A stretch of DNA of 64,000 bases, from assembly GCF_021043395.1 (NCBI RefSeq), contig NZ_JAJNKE010000017.1, positions 1 through 64,000 of the forward strand, given 5' to 3'. A program made the translations under genes and the position numbers. The first letter of the stretch is position 1, and each line of letters starts with the position of its first letter. Shown here piece by piece: positions 16,833-26,029 of the stretch. Source of the stretch: Clostridium guangxiense (GTDB taxonomy: Bacteria; Bacillota; Clostridia; Clostridiales; Clostridiaceae). The notes under the pieces were generated by a model. That model was given only the letters and a program-made list of their open reading frames with translations. It did not search any database and was not told the origin of the DNA.

Positions 16833-19385
16833 ATGGTAGATATAGATATTCTTAATTTACTAAAAAGTGAATTTAATAAACCATTGAAAAATGGAGAAAA
16901 GAGAAAAATTGTTTTTTGGAATGATTATGAAAAAGAATTTGAAGATACAATTAGTGAAATTAATATAGATGGAGTTAAAATACATAAATTAACAAATACA
17001 AACAATTTTGCGACTAAGTATCTTATAGAGGAAGAAGATACTGAATCTAATTTTTTAATATATAATACTTCAAAAGTTGAAGATGATAGAAAAAACTGGC
17101 TCTTAGACATAGCTTTATATTCAGAACAATTTTATGCAGATAGGGCTTCTTTAATAATGAAGGAGCTTGAAATAGATGTTAATTTAAGAAATACATTTAA
17201 TGAGTATAAAGATTTTTTTAATGCAATAGAAAGAAGAAAAAAAATTGGTAAATTTGAGTTTAATATTGATACAGAAGAAAAATTAGAATTAGCTATTATG
17301 GGAGCATTATGCAATTCAAAAACTATAGAATTTGAAGAGATATTAAAGATTATATTGATGGAGTCTTTAGACGAGGATGAAAATAAATACTATATTAATT
17401 TTCAAAAATACAATATTGATAAAGCTTTTTGGAAATATGCAAAGATAAAGTATGGCTTTGATAAGGAAAATAAGACATTAAAAAAGCTACTGATTTATTT
17501 AATATCAACAGTGTTAGGAAGCTACATAAGTGAAGATAAACTAAGAAGAATAAGTGAATTTATTGGAAAGAACAAACCTAATTGTGTTATTTTCATAGAC
17601 CATTTTGAAAATCACAGAACTGATTCTGCTAAATATGATTTGCTTTCAGAGGTTTATGAGAAGGAAGTTAATGTTACACAAATCATAGAGGACTTAGATA
17701 TTGAAGACTTTAAAGATATAGATATACTAAAAATCTTTGATAGGGCAATAATTAAATATATAGTGAATAGTTTGGAAAATAAGATTGAGGATTATGATAG
17801 ATTTATTGAAATTATAAGAGGAAGAAGAACCAAGCATTTTTATGAGCAATATGAGGGCGTTTATGAAGCCTTATTTAATGTTGTTGAAATGTATAAATTT
17901 TACAAGAAGTATAATAGCGGGATACCTCAAAGGGATAATGAAAAGTTATTTAAAGATTATATAGAGGAATACTATAAAATGGATACATTTTATAGAAAAT
18001 TCTATTATTACTATGATATACAGCCCGAAAGTAATACAATTAATAAACTTAAACAGTTAGCTGAAAATATATATGTAAATTGGTATTTAGCTGAAGTTGG
18101 TACCAATTGGACTTATGCAATAGATGATGAGATGAAAAATGATTGGAGAATACCTGGAGTAGTAAATCAAAGGGATTTCTATAATACATATGTTAATCCA
18201 ATGGTTTCTAAAGGTGAAAGGATTTTTGTAATTATATCTGATGCACTTAGATATGAAGTGGGAAATGAAATAGCTGAAAGACTTAATGAAGAAGTAATAA
18301 ATTCTACTAATATAAATGCCATGTTATCTACTGTACCTTCAATTACTAAATTAGGAATGGCTTCATTACTTCCACATAATACAATAAGTTTAAGGGAAGA
18401 TGGAAGAGTATTTATAGATGGTAAAGATAGCAGTGGAATAGATAATAGAAATACAATTTTAAACGATAATTTTGAAAACAGTAAAGCTTTTGATTATCAA
18501 AAACTTCCTAAGAGTAGTACTGAATTTCTTGAAGGATTAAAAGGATATAAGCTTATATATATATATCATAATACTATTGATGCTACAGCAGATAAAGGTG
18601 CTACTGAAATACAAACTTTTGAAGTGGTTCAAAAGGCAATTGATGAAATATTAGATTTAATACGCAAAATCAAGGATTGGTTAGGCGGTATTAACGTTAT
18701 AGTCACATCTGACCATGGTTTTATATATCAAAGAGGGGACTTAGAAGAAAGTGATAAAATAACAAAAGAAGCAGTCCATGCAATTGATAAAAACAGAAGA
18801 AGTTTTATAACTAAAGAAAGTAAAGAAAGTGATAGTCTAATAAAAGTAGACATGAATTATATATTAAAGGATAGTAAATTTAATGCATATATGCCGAAGT
18901 CTAATATAAGATTTAAAGTTCAAGGAGAGGGTGCTAAATTTGTCCATGGAGGAACTACACTTCAAGAAACTGTAGTTCCAGTAGTATTGTTCAAAAATAT
19001 TAGAAGTTCATACAAAAATAGTATTAAGGCTGATAAGGTTAAAGTTAAGTTAACTAATGAAGTTAAAAAAATAACAAATAGTTTATTTACTCTGAATTTC
19101 TTCCAAACAGAAAGAATTAGCGGAAAGATAATACCTGTAACCTTAGATATTTATATGATAGATGAGAATAAGAATATTATTTCAAATATAGAAACAATAT
19201 TGGCGGATTTAAAAAGTGATAGACCAGAAGAACGAATGTTTAAAATTAGGCTAACATTAAAAGCTATGAATTATGATAAAAATAAGAAATATTATTTGAT
19301 AGTTAAAGATAAGGAATCAGGAGATATCTTAGAAGAAATACCTTTTATTATTAGTTTGGGAATAGCAAATGATTTCGATTTTTAA
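16833..19385 (+). CDS. pglZ: PglZ (BrxZ), alkaline-phosphatase-fold BREX protein
   Basis: An 850-residue protein with the PglZ core of the alkaline phosphatase superfamily: VIISDALRYEVG near residue 465 and VTSDHGFIYQR near 624, both carrying metal-binding acids/His. The N-terminal 400 residues are the helical region specific to PglZ. It is a core protein of all BREX types; its enzymatic substrate is not known. It follows the PIN-like gene by 37 bases, with AAGGAGATG before its ATG. It therefore probably shares the internal promoter of the xre module, and brxL follows 34 bases later. The frame is intact. Confidence 0.94.
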   Translation: MVDIDILNLLKSEFNKPLKNGEKRKIVFWNDYEKEFEDTISEINIDGVKIHKLTNTNNFATKYLIEEEDTESNFLIYNTSKVEDDRKNWLLDIALYSEQFYADRASLIMKELEIDVNLRNTFNEYKDFFNAIERRKKIGKFEFNIDTEEKLELAIMGALCNSKTIEFEEILKIILMESLDEDENKYYINFQKYNIDKAFWKYAKIKYGFDKENKTLKKLLIYLISTVLGSYISEDKLRRISEFIGKNKPNCVIFIDHFENHRTDSAKYDLLSEVYEKEVNVTQIIEDLDIEDFKDIDILKIFDRAIIKYIVNSLENKIEDYDRFIEIIRGRRTKHFYEQYEGVYEALFNVVEMYKFYKKYNSGIPQRDNEKLFKDYIEEYYKMDTFYRKFYYYYDIQPESNTINKLKQLAENIYVNWYLAEVGTNWTYAIDDEMKNDWRIPGVVNQRDFYNTYVNPMVSKGERIFVIISDALRYEVGNEIAERLNEEVINSTNINAMLSTVPSITKLGMASLLPHNTISLREDGRVFIDGKDSSGIDNRNTILNDNFENSKAFDYQKLPKSSTEFLEGLKGYKLIYIYHNTIDATADKGATEIQTFEVVQKAIDEILDLIRKIKDWLGGINVIVTSDHGFIYQRGDLEESDKITKEAVHAIDKNRRSFITKESKESDSLIKVDMNYILKDSKFNAYMPKSNIRFKVQGEGAKFVHGGTTLQETVVPVVLFKNIRSSYKNSIKADKVKVKLTNEVKKITNSLFTLNFFQTERISGKIIPVTLDIYMIDENKNIISNIETILADLKSDRPEERMFKIRLTLKAMNYDKNKKYYLIVKDKESGDILEEIPFIISLGIANDFDF

Positions 19386-19419
19386 ATGAACAATTAAGAT
19401 GTAATTGGGGAGGATATAA

Positions 19420-21468
19420 ATGGATTCTGAAAGATCAAGTATTGATTTAGATAAAAAGCTTAATGAAGTCTTTCCAGGCAGAGTTGTTAGAAAAGATTTG
19501 ACAAAATCAATTAAAGAAGGGGCTAATGTTCCTGTATATGTACTTGAATATCTACTTGGAATGTATTGTGCCACTGATGATGAAGAAAGCATTAATGAAG
19601 GAGTGGAAAGGGTAAAAAATATACTTGCTCAAAATTATGTAAGACCAGATGAAGCGGAAAAAGTTAAGTCAAGAATTAGAGAACTTGGTCAATATACGAT
19701 AATTGATAAGATTAATGTAAAGCTGAACGAAAAAATTGATATATATGAAGCGGAATTTTCTAATCTTGGACTAAAGGGCGTTCCTATATCGCCTAATTAT
19801 GTTAAAGAATTTGATAAACTTCTTCAAGGTGGAATATGGTGTATTTTAAAAATGAATTATTATTTTGATGAAGAAGTAAGAAATTCAAATCCTTTTAGCA
19901 TTTCAAATTTGAAACCTATTCAAATGCCTAATATGGATATTAATGAAATATTTGATGGAAGAGAAAGTTTTACAAAGGAAGAATGGATAGATGTATTAAT
20001 ACGTTCTACAGGAATGGAATGTACACAGCTTGATAATAGTGTAAAATGGCATTTACTTGAAAGGCTTGTTCCATTAGTTGAGAATAATTATAATGTTTGT
20101 GAACTTGGACCAAGAGGAACAGGTAAGTCACATATATATAAAGAAATATCTCCGAACAGTATTCTTGTTTCTGGAGGTCAAACTACTGTTGCTAATCTTT
20201 TTTATAATATGTCATCGAGGAAAATTGGTTTAGTAGGTCTTTGGGATGCAGTTGTTTTTGATGAAGTAGCTGGAATAAAATTTAAGGATAAAGACGGAAT
20301 ACAGATGATGAAAGATTATATGGCTTCAGGATCCTTTGCAAGGGGCAAGGAAGAAAAAACTGCTTCAGCTTCTATGGTATTTGAAGGTAATATTAATCAA
20401 AGCTTAGATTCACTTATTAAAACTTCTCACCTTTTTGCACCGTTTCCAGAAGAAATGGCTAATGATTCAGCCTTCTTCGATAGAATGCATTTTTATATAC
20501 CAGGCTGGGAAATCCCTAAAATGCGACCAGAATTTTTAACTGATAATTATGGATTTATTGTTGATTACATGGCAGAATTTTTTAGGGAAATGAGAAAACG
20601 CTCATTTTCGGATGCTATAGATAAATACTTTAAGCTTGGAAACAATCTAAATCAGAGAGATGTTATAGCTGTAAGAAAGACAGTATCAGGCCTCATAAAG
20701 CTTATATATCCTAATGGTCAGTTTACAAAAGAAGATTTAGAAGAGATATTAAAATATGCACTTGTAGGAAGAAGGAGAGTAAAGGAACAGCTTAAAAAAA
20801 TAGGTGGTATGGAGTTTTATGATGTTCATTTCTCGTATATTGATAAAGAAAAAATGAATGAAGAGTTTGTATCTGTTCCAGAACAAGGTGGGGGCAAACT
20901 TATACCAGAAGGTTTTGGAAAGTCAGGACATGTATATGTTGTAGGTCATAGTGCTTCAGGGATGATTGGGGTATTTAAACTTGAAAATCAAGTGGTAAGT
21001 GGAAGTGGAAAGTTTGAAAAGTCAGGAGTAGGTTCTAATAGAGATGTAAAGGAAAGTTTAGATACTGCTTTTAGATATTTTACATCAAATTCTAAAAGTA
21101 TTAGTAGCTCTATAAGTACAAAAACAAAGGATTATCTTATGCATATTAGTGATTTACAAGGCATAGGGGTAACTGATGAAATTGCTATTGCTGAACTTAT
21201 AGGATTATGCTCAGGAGCTTTAGAAAAACCTGTTCAAGAAAGTCTTGCTGTATTAGGTAATATGACAGTGGGAGGTACTATAAGTAAAATAGAAGACTTT
21301 GCTAACTGTCTACAAGTTTGCGTTGATGCAGGAGCAAAAAGGGTACTTATACCAGCATCTTCTGTTGCTGATTTTCAAACAGTGCCATCAGATTTACTAA
21401 TAAAAGTACAACCTATATTTTATTCTGATCCAATTGATGCTGTGTTTAAGGCATTGGGAGTAAATTAA
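19420..21468 (+). CDS. brxL: BrxL, BREX AAA+ protein with Lon-like C-terminal domain
   Basis: A 682-residue protein. A central AAA+ domain has Walker A LGPRGTGKSH near residue 228 and Walker B VVFDEVAGI near 277. The C-terminal domain resembles the Lon protease fold, with a Ser in PVQESLAVLG (near 606) and a Lys in AGAKRVLIPAS (near 640) at dyad-like positions. BrxL marks the locus as type 1 BREX. Published work describes it as a DNA-binding ring ATPase related to MCM helicases. It is needed for phage exclusion but not for host methylation. Last gene of the locus; it faces the minus-strand parR-like gene, with a hairpin region between. Confidence 0.94.
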   Translation: MDSERSSIDLDKKLNEVFPGRVVRKDLTKSIKEGANVPVYVLEYLLGMYCATDDEESINEGVERVKNILAQNYVRPDEAEKVKSRIRELGQYTIIDKINVKLNEKIDIYEAEFSNLGLKGVPISPNYVKEFDKLLQGGIWCILKMNYYFDEEVRNSNPFSISNLKPIQMPNMDINEIFDGRESFTKEEWIDVLIRSTGMECTQLDNSVKWHLLERLVPLVENNYNVCELGPRGTGKSHIYKEISPNSILVSGGQTTVANLFYNMSSRKIGLVGLWDAVVFDEVAGIKFKDKDGIQMMKDYMASGSFARGKEEKTASASMVFEGNINQSLDSLIKTSHLFAPFPEEMANDSAFFDRMHFYIPGWEIPKMRPEFLTDNYGFIVDYMAEFFREMRKRSFSDAIDKYFKLGNNLNQRDVIAVRKTVSGLIKLIYPNGQFTKEDLEEILKYALVGRRRVKEQLKKIGGMEFYDVHFSYIDKEKMNEEFVSVPEQGGGKLIPEGFGKSGHVYVVGHSASGMIGVFKLENQVVSGSGKFEKSGVGSNRDVKESLDTAFRYFTSNSKSISSSISTKTKDYLMHISDLQGIGVTDEIAIAELIGLCSGALEKPVQESLAVLGNMTVGGTISKIEDFANCLQVCVDAGAKRVLIPASSVADFQTVPSDLLIKVQPIFYSDPIDAVFKALGVN

Positions 21469-21476
21469 ATAAGGAC

Positions 21477-21583
21477 GAGACTGTTACGTTAATAGTATAG
21501 GTTCTAATATAATACATTATTTTGATTGTTGAATAATGCATTATAGATAGCTTATTTTATGCAACAGTCTTATTGCTTTTTAA
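21477..21583. terminator. Structured convergent region after brxL
   Basis: GACTGTT near 21479 can pair with AACAGTC near 21563, enclosing an inner hairpin around TAATACATTATT and AATAATGCATTA. A TTGCTTTTTAATT tract follows on the plus strand. It probably ends brxL transcription. Confidence 0.5.
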
Positions 21584-21874
21584 TTAAAATAGCTCTTTAA
21601 TTAATGAAATATCATCTTTTGTAAGTGCATTTTGTTTAACAGTTGAGGTATTATTTTCACTTTGAGTTTCAATAATTAATTGCTTGTCTTTTAATATATC
21701 ATCAATAATCTTTTCAATTTCACTTCTAAGATCTTGACATTTAGTATTTGTATCAGTCATTTGGGTTTTTACAAGTTCACATATAAAATTACTTATATTG
21801 GGCTTGCTTTTCAAGTAATTATATACATCAGAATAATATTCACAAAAGCTAATAGATATTTTATTAGTTGCCAT
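21584..21874 (-). CDS. ParR-like plasmid partition adaptor
   Basis: A 96-residue protein. The N-terminal third (KISISFCEYYSDVYNYLKSK, then ISNFICELV) resembles the ribbon-helix-helix of ParR proteins. The remainder is a charged tail ending in LIKELF, a shape expected for the segment that contacts the ParM filament. It overlaps the end of the ParM-like gene by 11 bases on the same strand, the usual parM-parR order. ParR binds the centromere-like site and couples the DNA to the actin-like filament. The identification rests on gene order and the short RHH-like start. Confidence 0.7.
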   Translation of the reverse strand: MATNKISISFCEYYSDVYNYLKSKPNISNFICELVKTQMTDTNTKCQDLRSEIEKIIDDILKDKQLIIETQSENNTSTVKQNALTKDDISLIKELF

Positions 21875-22853
21875 ATTTTATCTCCAAAATATTTAAAAAT
21901 GACAGGCAATTAGAGAATTGACTATCTTGCTCTATTATGGCAAGAGGATACTGCTTAAGTATATATTGTTTCAATAATAGTGATCCACCGCCAATAAATA
22001 CTAATTTTGTATTGTTGAAGGTTAAGCCTCTGCTTCGAGCATAGTTAAATATTTCAGTTACATGCTTATTAATTAATTTTTCAATAATTTCTTTACTTTC
22101 TACTTTTTTTATGCCACACATATAAAGATCACCATTGTTTTTAAATACTTCTTCTACATCTGCATCTGTTATAAGAACGCCATATATAGATGTTAATGTT
22201 TCTGCAATTTTGGAACGTAAAACATTAATTCCTAAGTTTGCAACGTTCATTGTGTCGAGTTCTGGAACTAATCTATTAAACGTACAAAAGTTTACATTTA
22301 AAGAACCTATGTCTACAATGGTTGCTTTTTTTGTTCGAAAATCATCTGTTCTAATATATAAAGGACCTGTAGCCTCGGGAAGAATAAGGAGTGAGTTTAT
22401 TTTAAATGCATATGCTGTCCCATTTATTTTTATGGAAACTGTTTCTCCATTATTTTGAATGAATTTTTTGTAATTTTCTTTTAGTATATTATTTTTGTAC
22501 ACATTTAAGGGCGCATTTATAGCTAAATTTATATTAGGTAAACCATGCATTAAGGCGTTAGTCTTATCTATGAATTGGCATATCGTATTGTATATGGACA
22601 ATTTATGTTGAATTGTAGTCTTTGTTATTTGAAAATCACAAGAAGTTTCTGACACCATGTCTCCTATCAAGTATGATTTGCCTTTGAATTCTATTATGTA
22701 TGTGTTTTTCGTTATATCTACACCTAAATCATCAATTTCTTGAATTTTTGTTCTAAAAATAACTTTTTCTATTTTTTCTCCTATTTTTATTATTCCTTTT
22801 GTTGAAGATTTTCCTGAGTCTATAGCTATATTCGTTAATATTTCTTTCATCAT
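21864..22853 (-). CDS. ParM/StbA-type actin-like plasmid segregation protein
   Basis: A 329-residue protein with actin-fold nucleotide motifs: phosphate-1 loop IAIDSGKSSTKG (D12, G14), phosphate-2 region VDIGSLNVN near residue 190, and adenosine motif VFIGGGSLLLK near 295. Length fits ParM/Alp-type filament proteins. These push plasmid copies apart at cell division. The ATG at 22853 is preceded by GGAGG. A partition system is normally a plasmid trait, so its place beside primase and recombinase genes suggests an integrated plasmid or an element with a plasmid-like phase. A centromere (parC) would be expected just upstream; no clear iterons were seen there. Confidence 0.85.
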   Translation of the reverse strand: MMKEILTNIAIDSGKSSTKGIIKIGEKIEKVIFRTKIQEIDDLGVDITKNTYIIEFKGKSYLIGDMVSETSCDFQITKTTIQHKLSIYNTICQFIDKTNALMHGLPNINLAINAPLNVYKNNILKENYKKFIQNNGETVSIKINGTAYAFKINSLLILPEATGPLYIRTDDFRTKKATIVDIGSLNVNFCTFNRLVPELDTMNVANLGINVLRSKIAETLTSIYGVLITDADVEEVFKNNGDLYMCGIKKVESKEIIEKLINKHVTEIFNYARSRGLTFNNTKLVFIGGGSLLLKQYILKQYPLAIIEQDSQFSNCLSFLNILEIKYGN

Positions 22854-23043
22854 TTGTTTCCTCCATATATTATTATATTTAAGTATTTTTATATAATATA
22901 CAGTAGCAATAAGAAATATTACGAAAATATAGTATTAAACATGTTTGAGGAAGGCGAAGAAGTAGGAAAAAGTAAGAGTTACTACTTAGAATTACGATTA
23001 ATTGTATTGCTTATGTTGGATGAGTAAATATGTAACTATTTAT

Positions 23044-23090
23044 AGTTTAAAACATGAAAAGTTTATATATGTTTTAAACTAAGCTTTTTT
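23044..23090 (+). terminator. Hairpin with T-run
   Basis: A perfect 12-bp stem (23044-23055 with 23069-23080) is followed by AAGCTTTTTTATT on the plus strand. No complete plus-strand gene lies just upstream, so it may be left over from a lost gene. Confidence 0.55.
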
Positions 23091-23107
23091 ATTCTTCATA
23101 AAGTCAA

Positions 23108-23148
23108 TTAAACTCTATGAAATTTGCAGTTAAAGTCATAGAGTTTAA
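23108..23148 (-). terminator. Inverted repeat after the minus-strand XRE gene
   Basis: A perfect 13-bp inverted repeat (23108-23120 with 23136-23148) lies 15 bases beyond the stop of the XRE gene. The T-run is weak, so it is a probable rather than classic terminator. Confidence 0.45.
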
Positions 23149-23163
23149 TTTAGCTATTTAAAA

Positions 23164-23385
23164 TTATTTTGCTGAGAAATTATCGCTCATGAATACAATT
23201 GGCGAGATATTATAATATTCACACAAAGTTTTTACTGTTGCAAAGCTTGGATTTGTGCGTTCGCCATTTTCTAATCGGTTAATGTAAGAAGTTGATAAGT
23301 TAGTATCATTTTCAACTTTTTTTAAAGTTAAGCCATTTTTAATGCGTAGTTTTTTGATTTTTTCACCAAATGTTATTTTAGACAC
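23164..23385 (-). CDS. XRE-family HTH regulator (73 aa)
   Basis: A 73-residue protein made almost only of a Cro/C1-type HTH: KIKKLRIKNGLTLKKVENDT, then a recognition helix LSTSYINRLENGERTNPS. It starts at GTG (23385) behind AAGGAC. It is divergent from the HTH/nuclease-like gene at 23715, and the region between holds two related palindromes. It therefore probably represses both genes, as phage and element repressors do. Confidence 0.82.
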   Translation of the reverse strand: MSKITFGEKIKKLRIKNGLTLKKVENDTNLSTSYINRLENGERTNPSFATVKTLCEYYNISPIVFMSDNFSAK

Positions 23386-23714
23386 GTCCTTTCTGATTAA
23401 ATTCTTTTAGAATACCTAATTTTTAAGTTATTTATATATTATATGTGCTTGATTATAATTTTTTCAAACTATAAAGTTAAAGAGCTGTTGTAAATTATAA
23501 TTTACAAATAGTTATATATAAAACTATAATTAATGAATTATAAAATTTTCAATATATATTATTTAACGAAAGTTGTAAAATATAATTTACAGCATAAGTA
23601 ATTTAATGATAATGCAGGAATAAAAATTACATAATATCCAATTATTCCATAGTTTATTAAAAAAATATATTGAGAAAATATCATTAAACATAAATAAGAA
23701 AGGAAGAGTTTTAA
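23386..23714. promoter_or_regulatory. Divergent regulatory region with two palindromes
   Basis: A perfect 20-base palindrome at 23488-23507 and a related 18-base near-palindrome at 23574-23591 (TGTAAAATATAATTTACA, one mismatch) lie between two divergent HTH genes. These are good operator candidates for the 73-residue XRE protein. Confidence 0.55.
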
Positions 23715-24587
23715 ATGAAACTTGCAAAAGAATTAAAGAATACTATGGAATGTGATTATTTGGATAAGGAAGGGGGATTGCGTAATCTGTTAACGATATT
23801 AAATAGAGATTATAAATTTTCTGATAATCAATTAGCACTAATTACTAAAATGGATTATAATGATATATATAAATTAAGAACTGGTAAGTTGCAGGACGTT
23901 TATCCACAAATTATAAAAAAGATATCACATAATTTAAATATTAATGTTGAACTTTTACTAAGCAATTCAGATTATTACAATAAAATGAAACATATATGCA
24001 GAGTTATTTTCGCTTCATCTGGTCAATTTGAATACATATGTGAATTTGCTGAAGGAGAACAGTTATGGAGAGACAATAAATGTGGCTTTTGTTTTATTAG
24101 AAAGGCAAAATATTTTAGATTAGACAATTGTGAAAATTTTTGTAAGGCATGTAACATAATGTCCTCGAATAAAAGTTGTGAAGCTGATTTTCTTGACAGT
24201 ATAAAAGGATTAACAACTAAATTTTCTAACGTATATTTTGTAGTACAGTCTACACATCCAGAACTAAGAAGCCAGAAAACAGAACCTGGAAAAAAATCTA
24301 AAAAACTTATTACTGATATGGAAGTATATATAAAAATACAAAGAAATTTTATACCTATAATTGCAATTGAGACTAATGAGAATAACCATACCAGTTATTT
24401 TGCCAATCAGGATAATTTATACGACAATTACAAAAGAAAAAGAGAGTTTTTTAATAATTTAAAAGTTACTTTCTTGGAGATCCCTTATGTATATAATAAA
24501 GGAAGTTTGCCTTTAACTAATTTTAGACCAGAAGTTTTAGAAAATATAATTTTTAAAGAATTGAAAATTCATGGTTTAAACGCTTAA
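23715..24587 (+). CDS. HTH protein with Cys cluster and putative PD-(D/E)XK nuclease-like domain
   Basis: A 290-residue protein, not assigned to a known family. Residues about 20-60 look like an HTH (FSDNQLALITKMDYNDIYKL). Residues about 122-155 hold a cysteine cluster (CGFC, then CENFCKAC, then C), probably binding zinc. The C-terminal part resembles DUF2726-type nuclease-like domains: an Asp in LITDMEVYIKI, then IIAIETNENNH, then KRKREFFNNLKVTFLEIPY. The usual catalytic E-x-K appears as E-T-N, so activity is uncertain. It is divergent from an XRE gene across palindromic sites. ATG behind AAGGAAG. It could be a DNA-targeted effector controlled by that repressor; this is inference. Confidence 0.6.
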   Translation: MKLAKELKNTMECDYLDKEGGLRNLLTILNRDYKFSDNQLALITKMDYNDIYKLRTGKLQDVYPQIIKKISHNLNINVELLLSNSDYYNKMKHICRVIFASSGQFEYICEFAEGEQLWRDNKCGFCFIRKAKYFRLDNCENFCKACNIMSSNKSCEADFLDSIKGLTTKFSNVYFVVQSTHPELRSQKTEPGKKSKKLITDMEVYIKIQRNFIPIIAIETNENNHTSYFANQDNLYDNYKRKREFFNNLKVTFLEIPYVYNKGSLPLTNFRPEVLENIIFKELKIHGLNA

Positions 24588-24704
24588 GGTTTTTGTGATG
24601 TTAAAGTTGTATATAAAGCTGGCAAAATTGGGTGTTGATATTTTTTAATATATCAATTAAAAAAATAGATATATAAAACAAACTGAATATTATTTTGAAT
24701 TGAA

Positions 24705-24753
24705 GGAAACTATTGTATTAAATAATATATGTAATATTTAATACAATAGTTCC
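24705..24753. repeat. Long inverted repeat beside the first recombinase gene
   Basis: A 19-bp near-perfect inverted repeat (24705-24724 with 24735-24753, one bulged A) and a 10-base loop. No T-run follows on either strand, so it is not a standard terminator. It lies 35 bases beyond the end of the recombinase gene. Confidence 0.5.
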
Positions 24754-24788
24754 AAATGAATAAAATGTACAATGAATACAGAGCAGTT

Positions 24789-25703
24789 TTATATAAGATT
24801 AGCAATTTCATCAGTATCATTAAAATTTAAATGGGTATATTGTTCTAAAACCTCTAAGCTTATTCCAACATATCTTTGAATTTTACTTAGTGATACATTG
24901 TTTCTAATCATATTGGTTATAAAAGTATGTCTAAAACTATGACCTGTTATTTGTTTTCCAGTTTCGGAGAGAAGACCATAAGTGTATTTGTTTATTATTT
25001 TGTTATAGGGAGTTGTTGATATACTAAATACTTTGTCATTTAAGCTGTTAGAAAATGAGGAAATTCTAAAATGTTGTTCTAACGCCTTTACAGCATTATC
25101 GCTTATTCTAACTGTGTCAAAGTTACAGTTTTTAGGTCTCCAAATATTCATAGTTTTGTTAGAAAAATTAAAGTCGCTCCATTTTAAATATAAAACTTCA
25201 CTCCTGCGAAGACCGTGATTTAGTATATGAATTAAAGCTATATCTCTATATTTATTTTTACTCTTATCGTTTTCAACTCTTTGTAAGATCAAGTTTTTTA
25301 CTTCCTGTGATATAACCCCATTTCTAATTTCAGATATTTTTAATTTTTTTTCTCTTCGTTGATTTCCGAATTTATCGGTATTAAGTTTTTTGATTATATC
25401 CTCATTTATATAATCAAATCGGTGCATTATCCTAAGATAAGTTCTTAGGCAATTATATTTTCTACATGTAGAGCTGAAACAATAGTTTTTATTAAGATAT
25501 TCTTTAAATAGTTCTAAATGAAAGTATCTTATATCGCTGACATATCTTATTTTATTACTTAGTTCTTGTTGTATAAATTTATAAAATATTTTAATATCAG
25601 TTGAATAGCTTACTATTGTTTGTTTAGCTTTACCCTCTACTTGTAAGCTTTTTATAAAAATATCTATACTTTGTTTTATCGTAATGCTAAAATTTTTAGT
25701 CAA
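24789..25703 (-). CDS. Tyrosine recombinase/integrase
   Basis: A 304-residue protein with an N-terminal SAM-like DNA-binding domain (to about residue 100) and a catalytic domain. Catalytic residues visible: R166 (HGLRRSE), H255 and R258 (GHSFRHTF), and nucleophile Y289 (EQYTHLN). At the usual second His site (LGHxS) it has VGIS, so that residue is replaced. It starts at TTG (25703) after AAGGAGG. It probably integrates or excises this island or a sub-element. Gene orientation is the same as the second recombinase at 27803-28723, and the two differ clearly in sequence. Confidence 0.88.
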   Translation of the reverse strand: MTKNFSITIKQSIDIFIKSLQVEGKAKQTIVSYSTDIKIFYKFIQQELSNKIRYVSDIRYFHLELFKEYLNKNYCFSSTCRKYNCLRTYLRIMHRFDYINEDIIKKLNTDKFGNQRREKKLKISEIRNGVISQEVKNLILQRVENDKSKNKYRDIALIHILNHGLRRSEVLYLKWSDFNFSNKTMNIWRPKNCNFDTVRISDNAVKALEQHFRISSFSNSLNDKVFSISTTPYNKIINKYTYGLLSETGKQITGHSFRHTFITNMIRNNVSLSKIQRYVGISLEVLEQYTHLNFNDTDEIANLI

Positions 25704-26029
25704 AATTATTCCTCCTTATTAAAGCATAATTTTTATATTTTAACTATGCTTTAGAGGAGCAACATACATTAAATCGATAAAGTGTGTGTGTTCTCAAAAA
25801 TAAAATAAAAATTTATAGTTTTCATAACTGCTTCTGTAGATAATTGTACTATTTAATTCTAACATATTGATGTAATAACATAAATACGAGTTAATTGGAA
25901 TGTTTTACATGATAAGTAAAAAATGAATTATATAGTTACTGAGTAATAAGTATATTTTTATCTGAGAGATAATTTAGGCTGTATTTTTGATATAATTATC
26001 ACGTTATAAGTTATTAGAGGTGATATAAT
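25704..26029. other. Intergenic stretch with no gene seen
   Basis: About 325 AT-rich bases between the recombinase and a plus-strand gene. They must hold start signals for both divergent genes, but no clear promoter pair or repeat was identified. A recombination site is possible but not visible. Confidence 0.35.

Larger units (their letters stand above)
22854..23163. other. Intergenic stretch with two hairpins upstream of the partition genes
   Basis: No intact gene. It contains a plus-strand terminator-like hairpin (23044-23090), a second inverted repeat (23108-23148) and a short 28-codon open frame at 22940 that looks like a remnant. This is the likely place for a partition centromere, but I could not see repeated iterons. 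Confidence 0.4.

Noticed and set aside
6386-21468. A type 2 (Pgl) BREX locus
   Set aside because: pglW and brxD/brxHI-type genes are absent, while brxA, brxB and brxL are present, which defines type 1.
22940-23026. A 28-codon plus-strand frame (EEGEEVGKSK...) upstream of the partition genes
   Set aside because: No ribosome site, very short, and it resembles only the Glu/Lys tail of larger proteins; treated as a possible remnant, not a gene.
23489-23591. CRISPR-like repeat pair
   Set aside because: Only two copies, each palindromic, with no further units and no cas genes; they are operator candidates.
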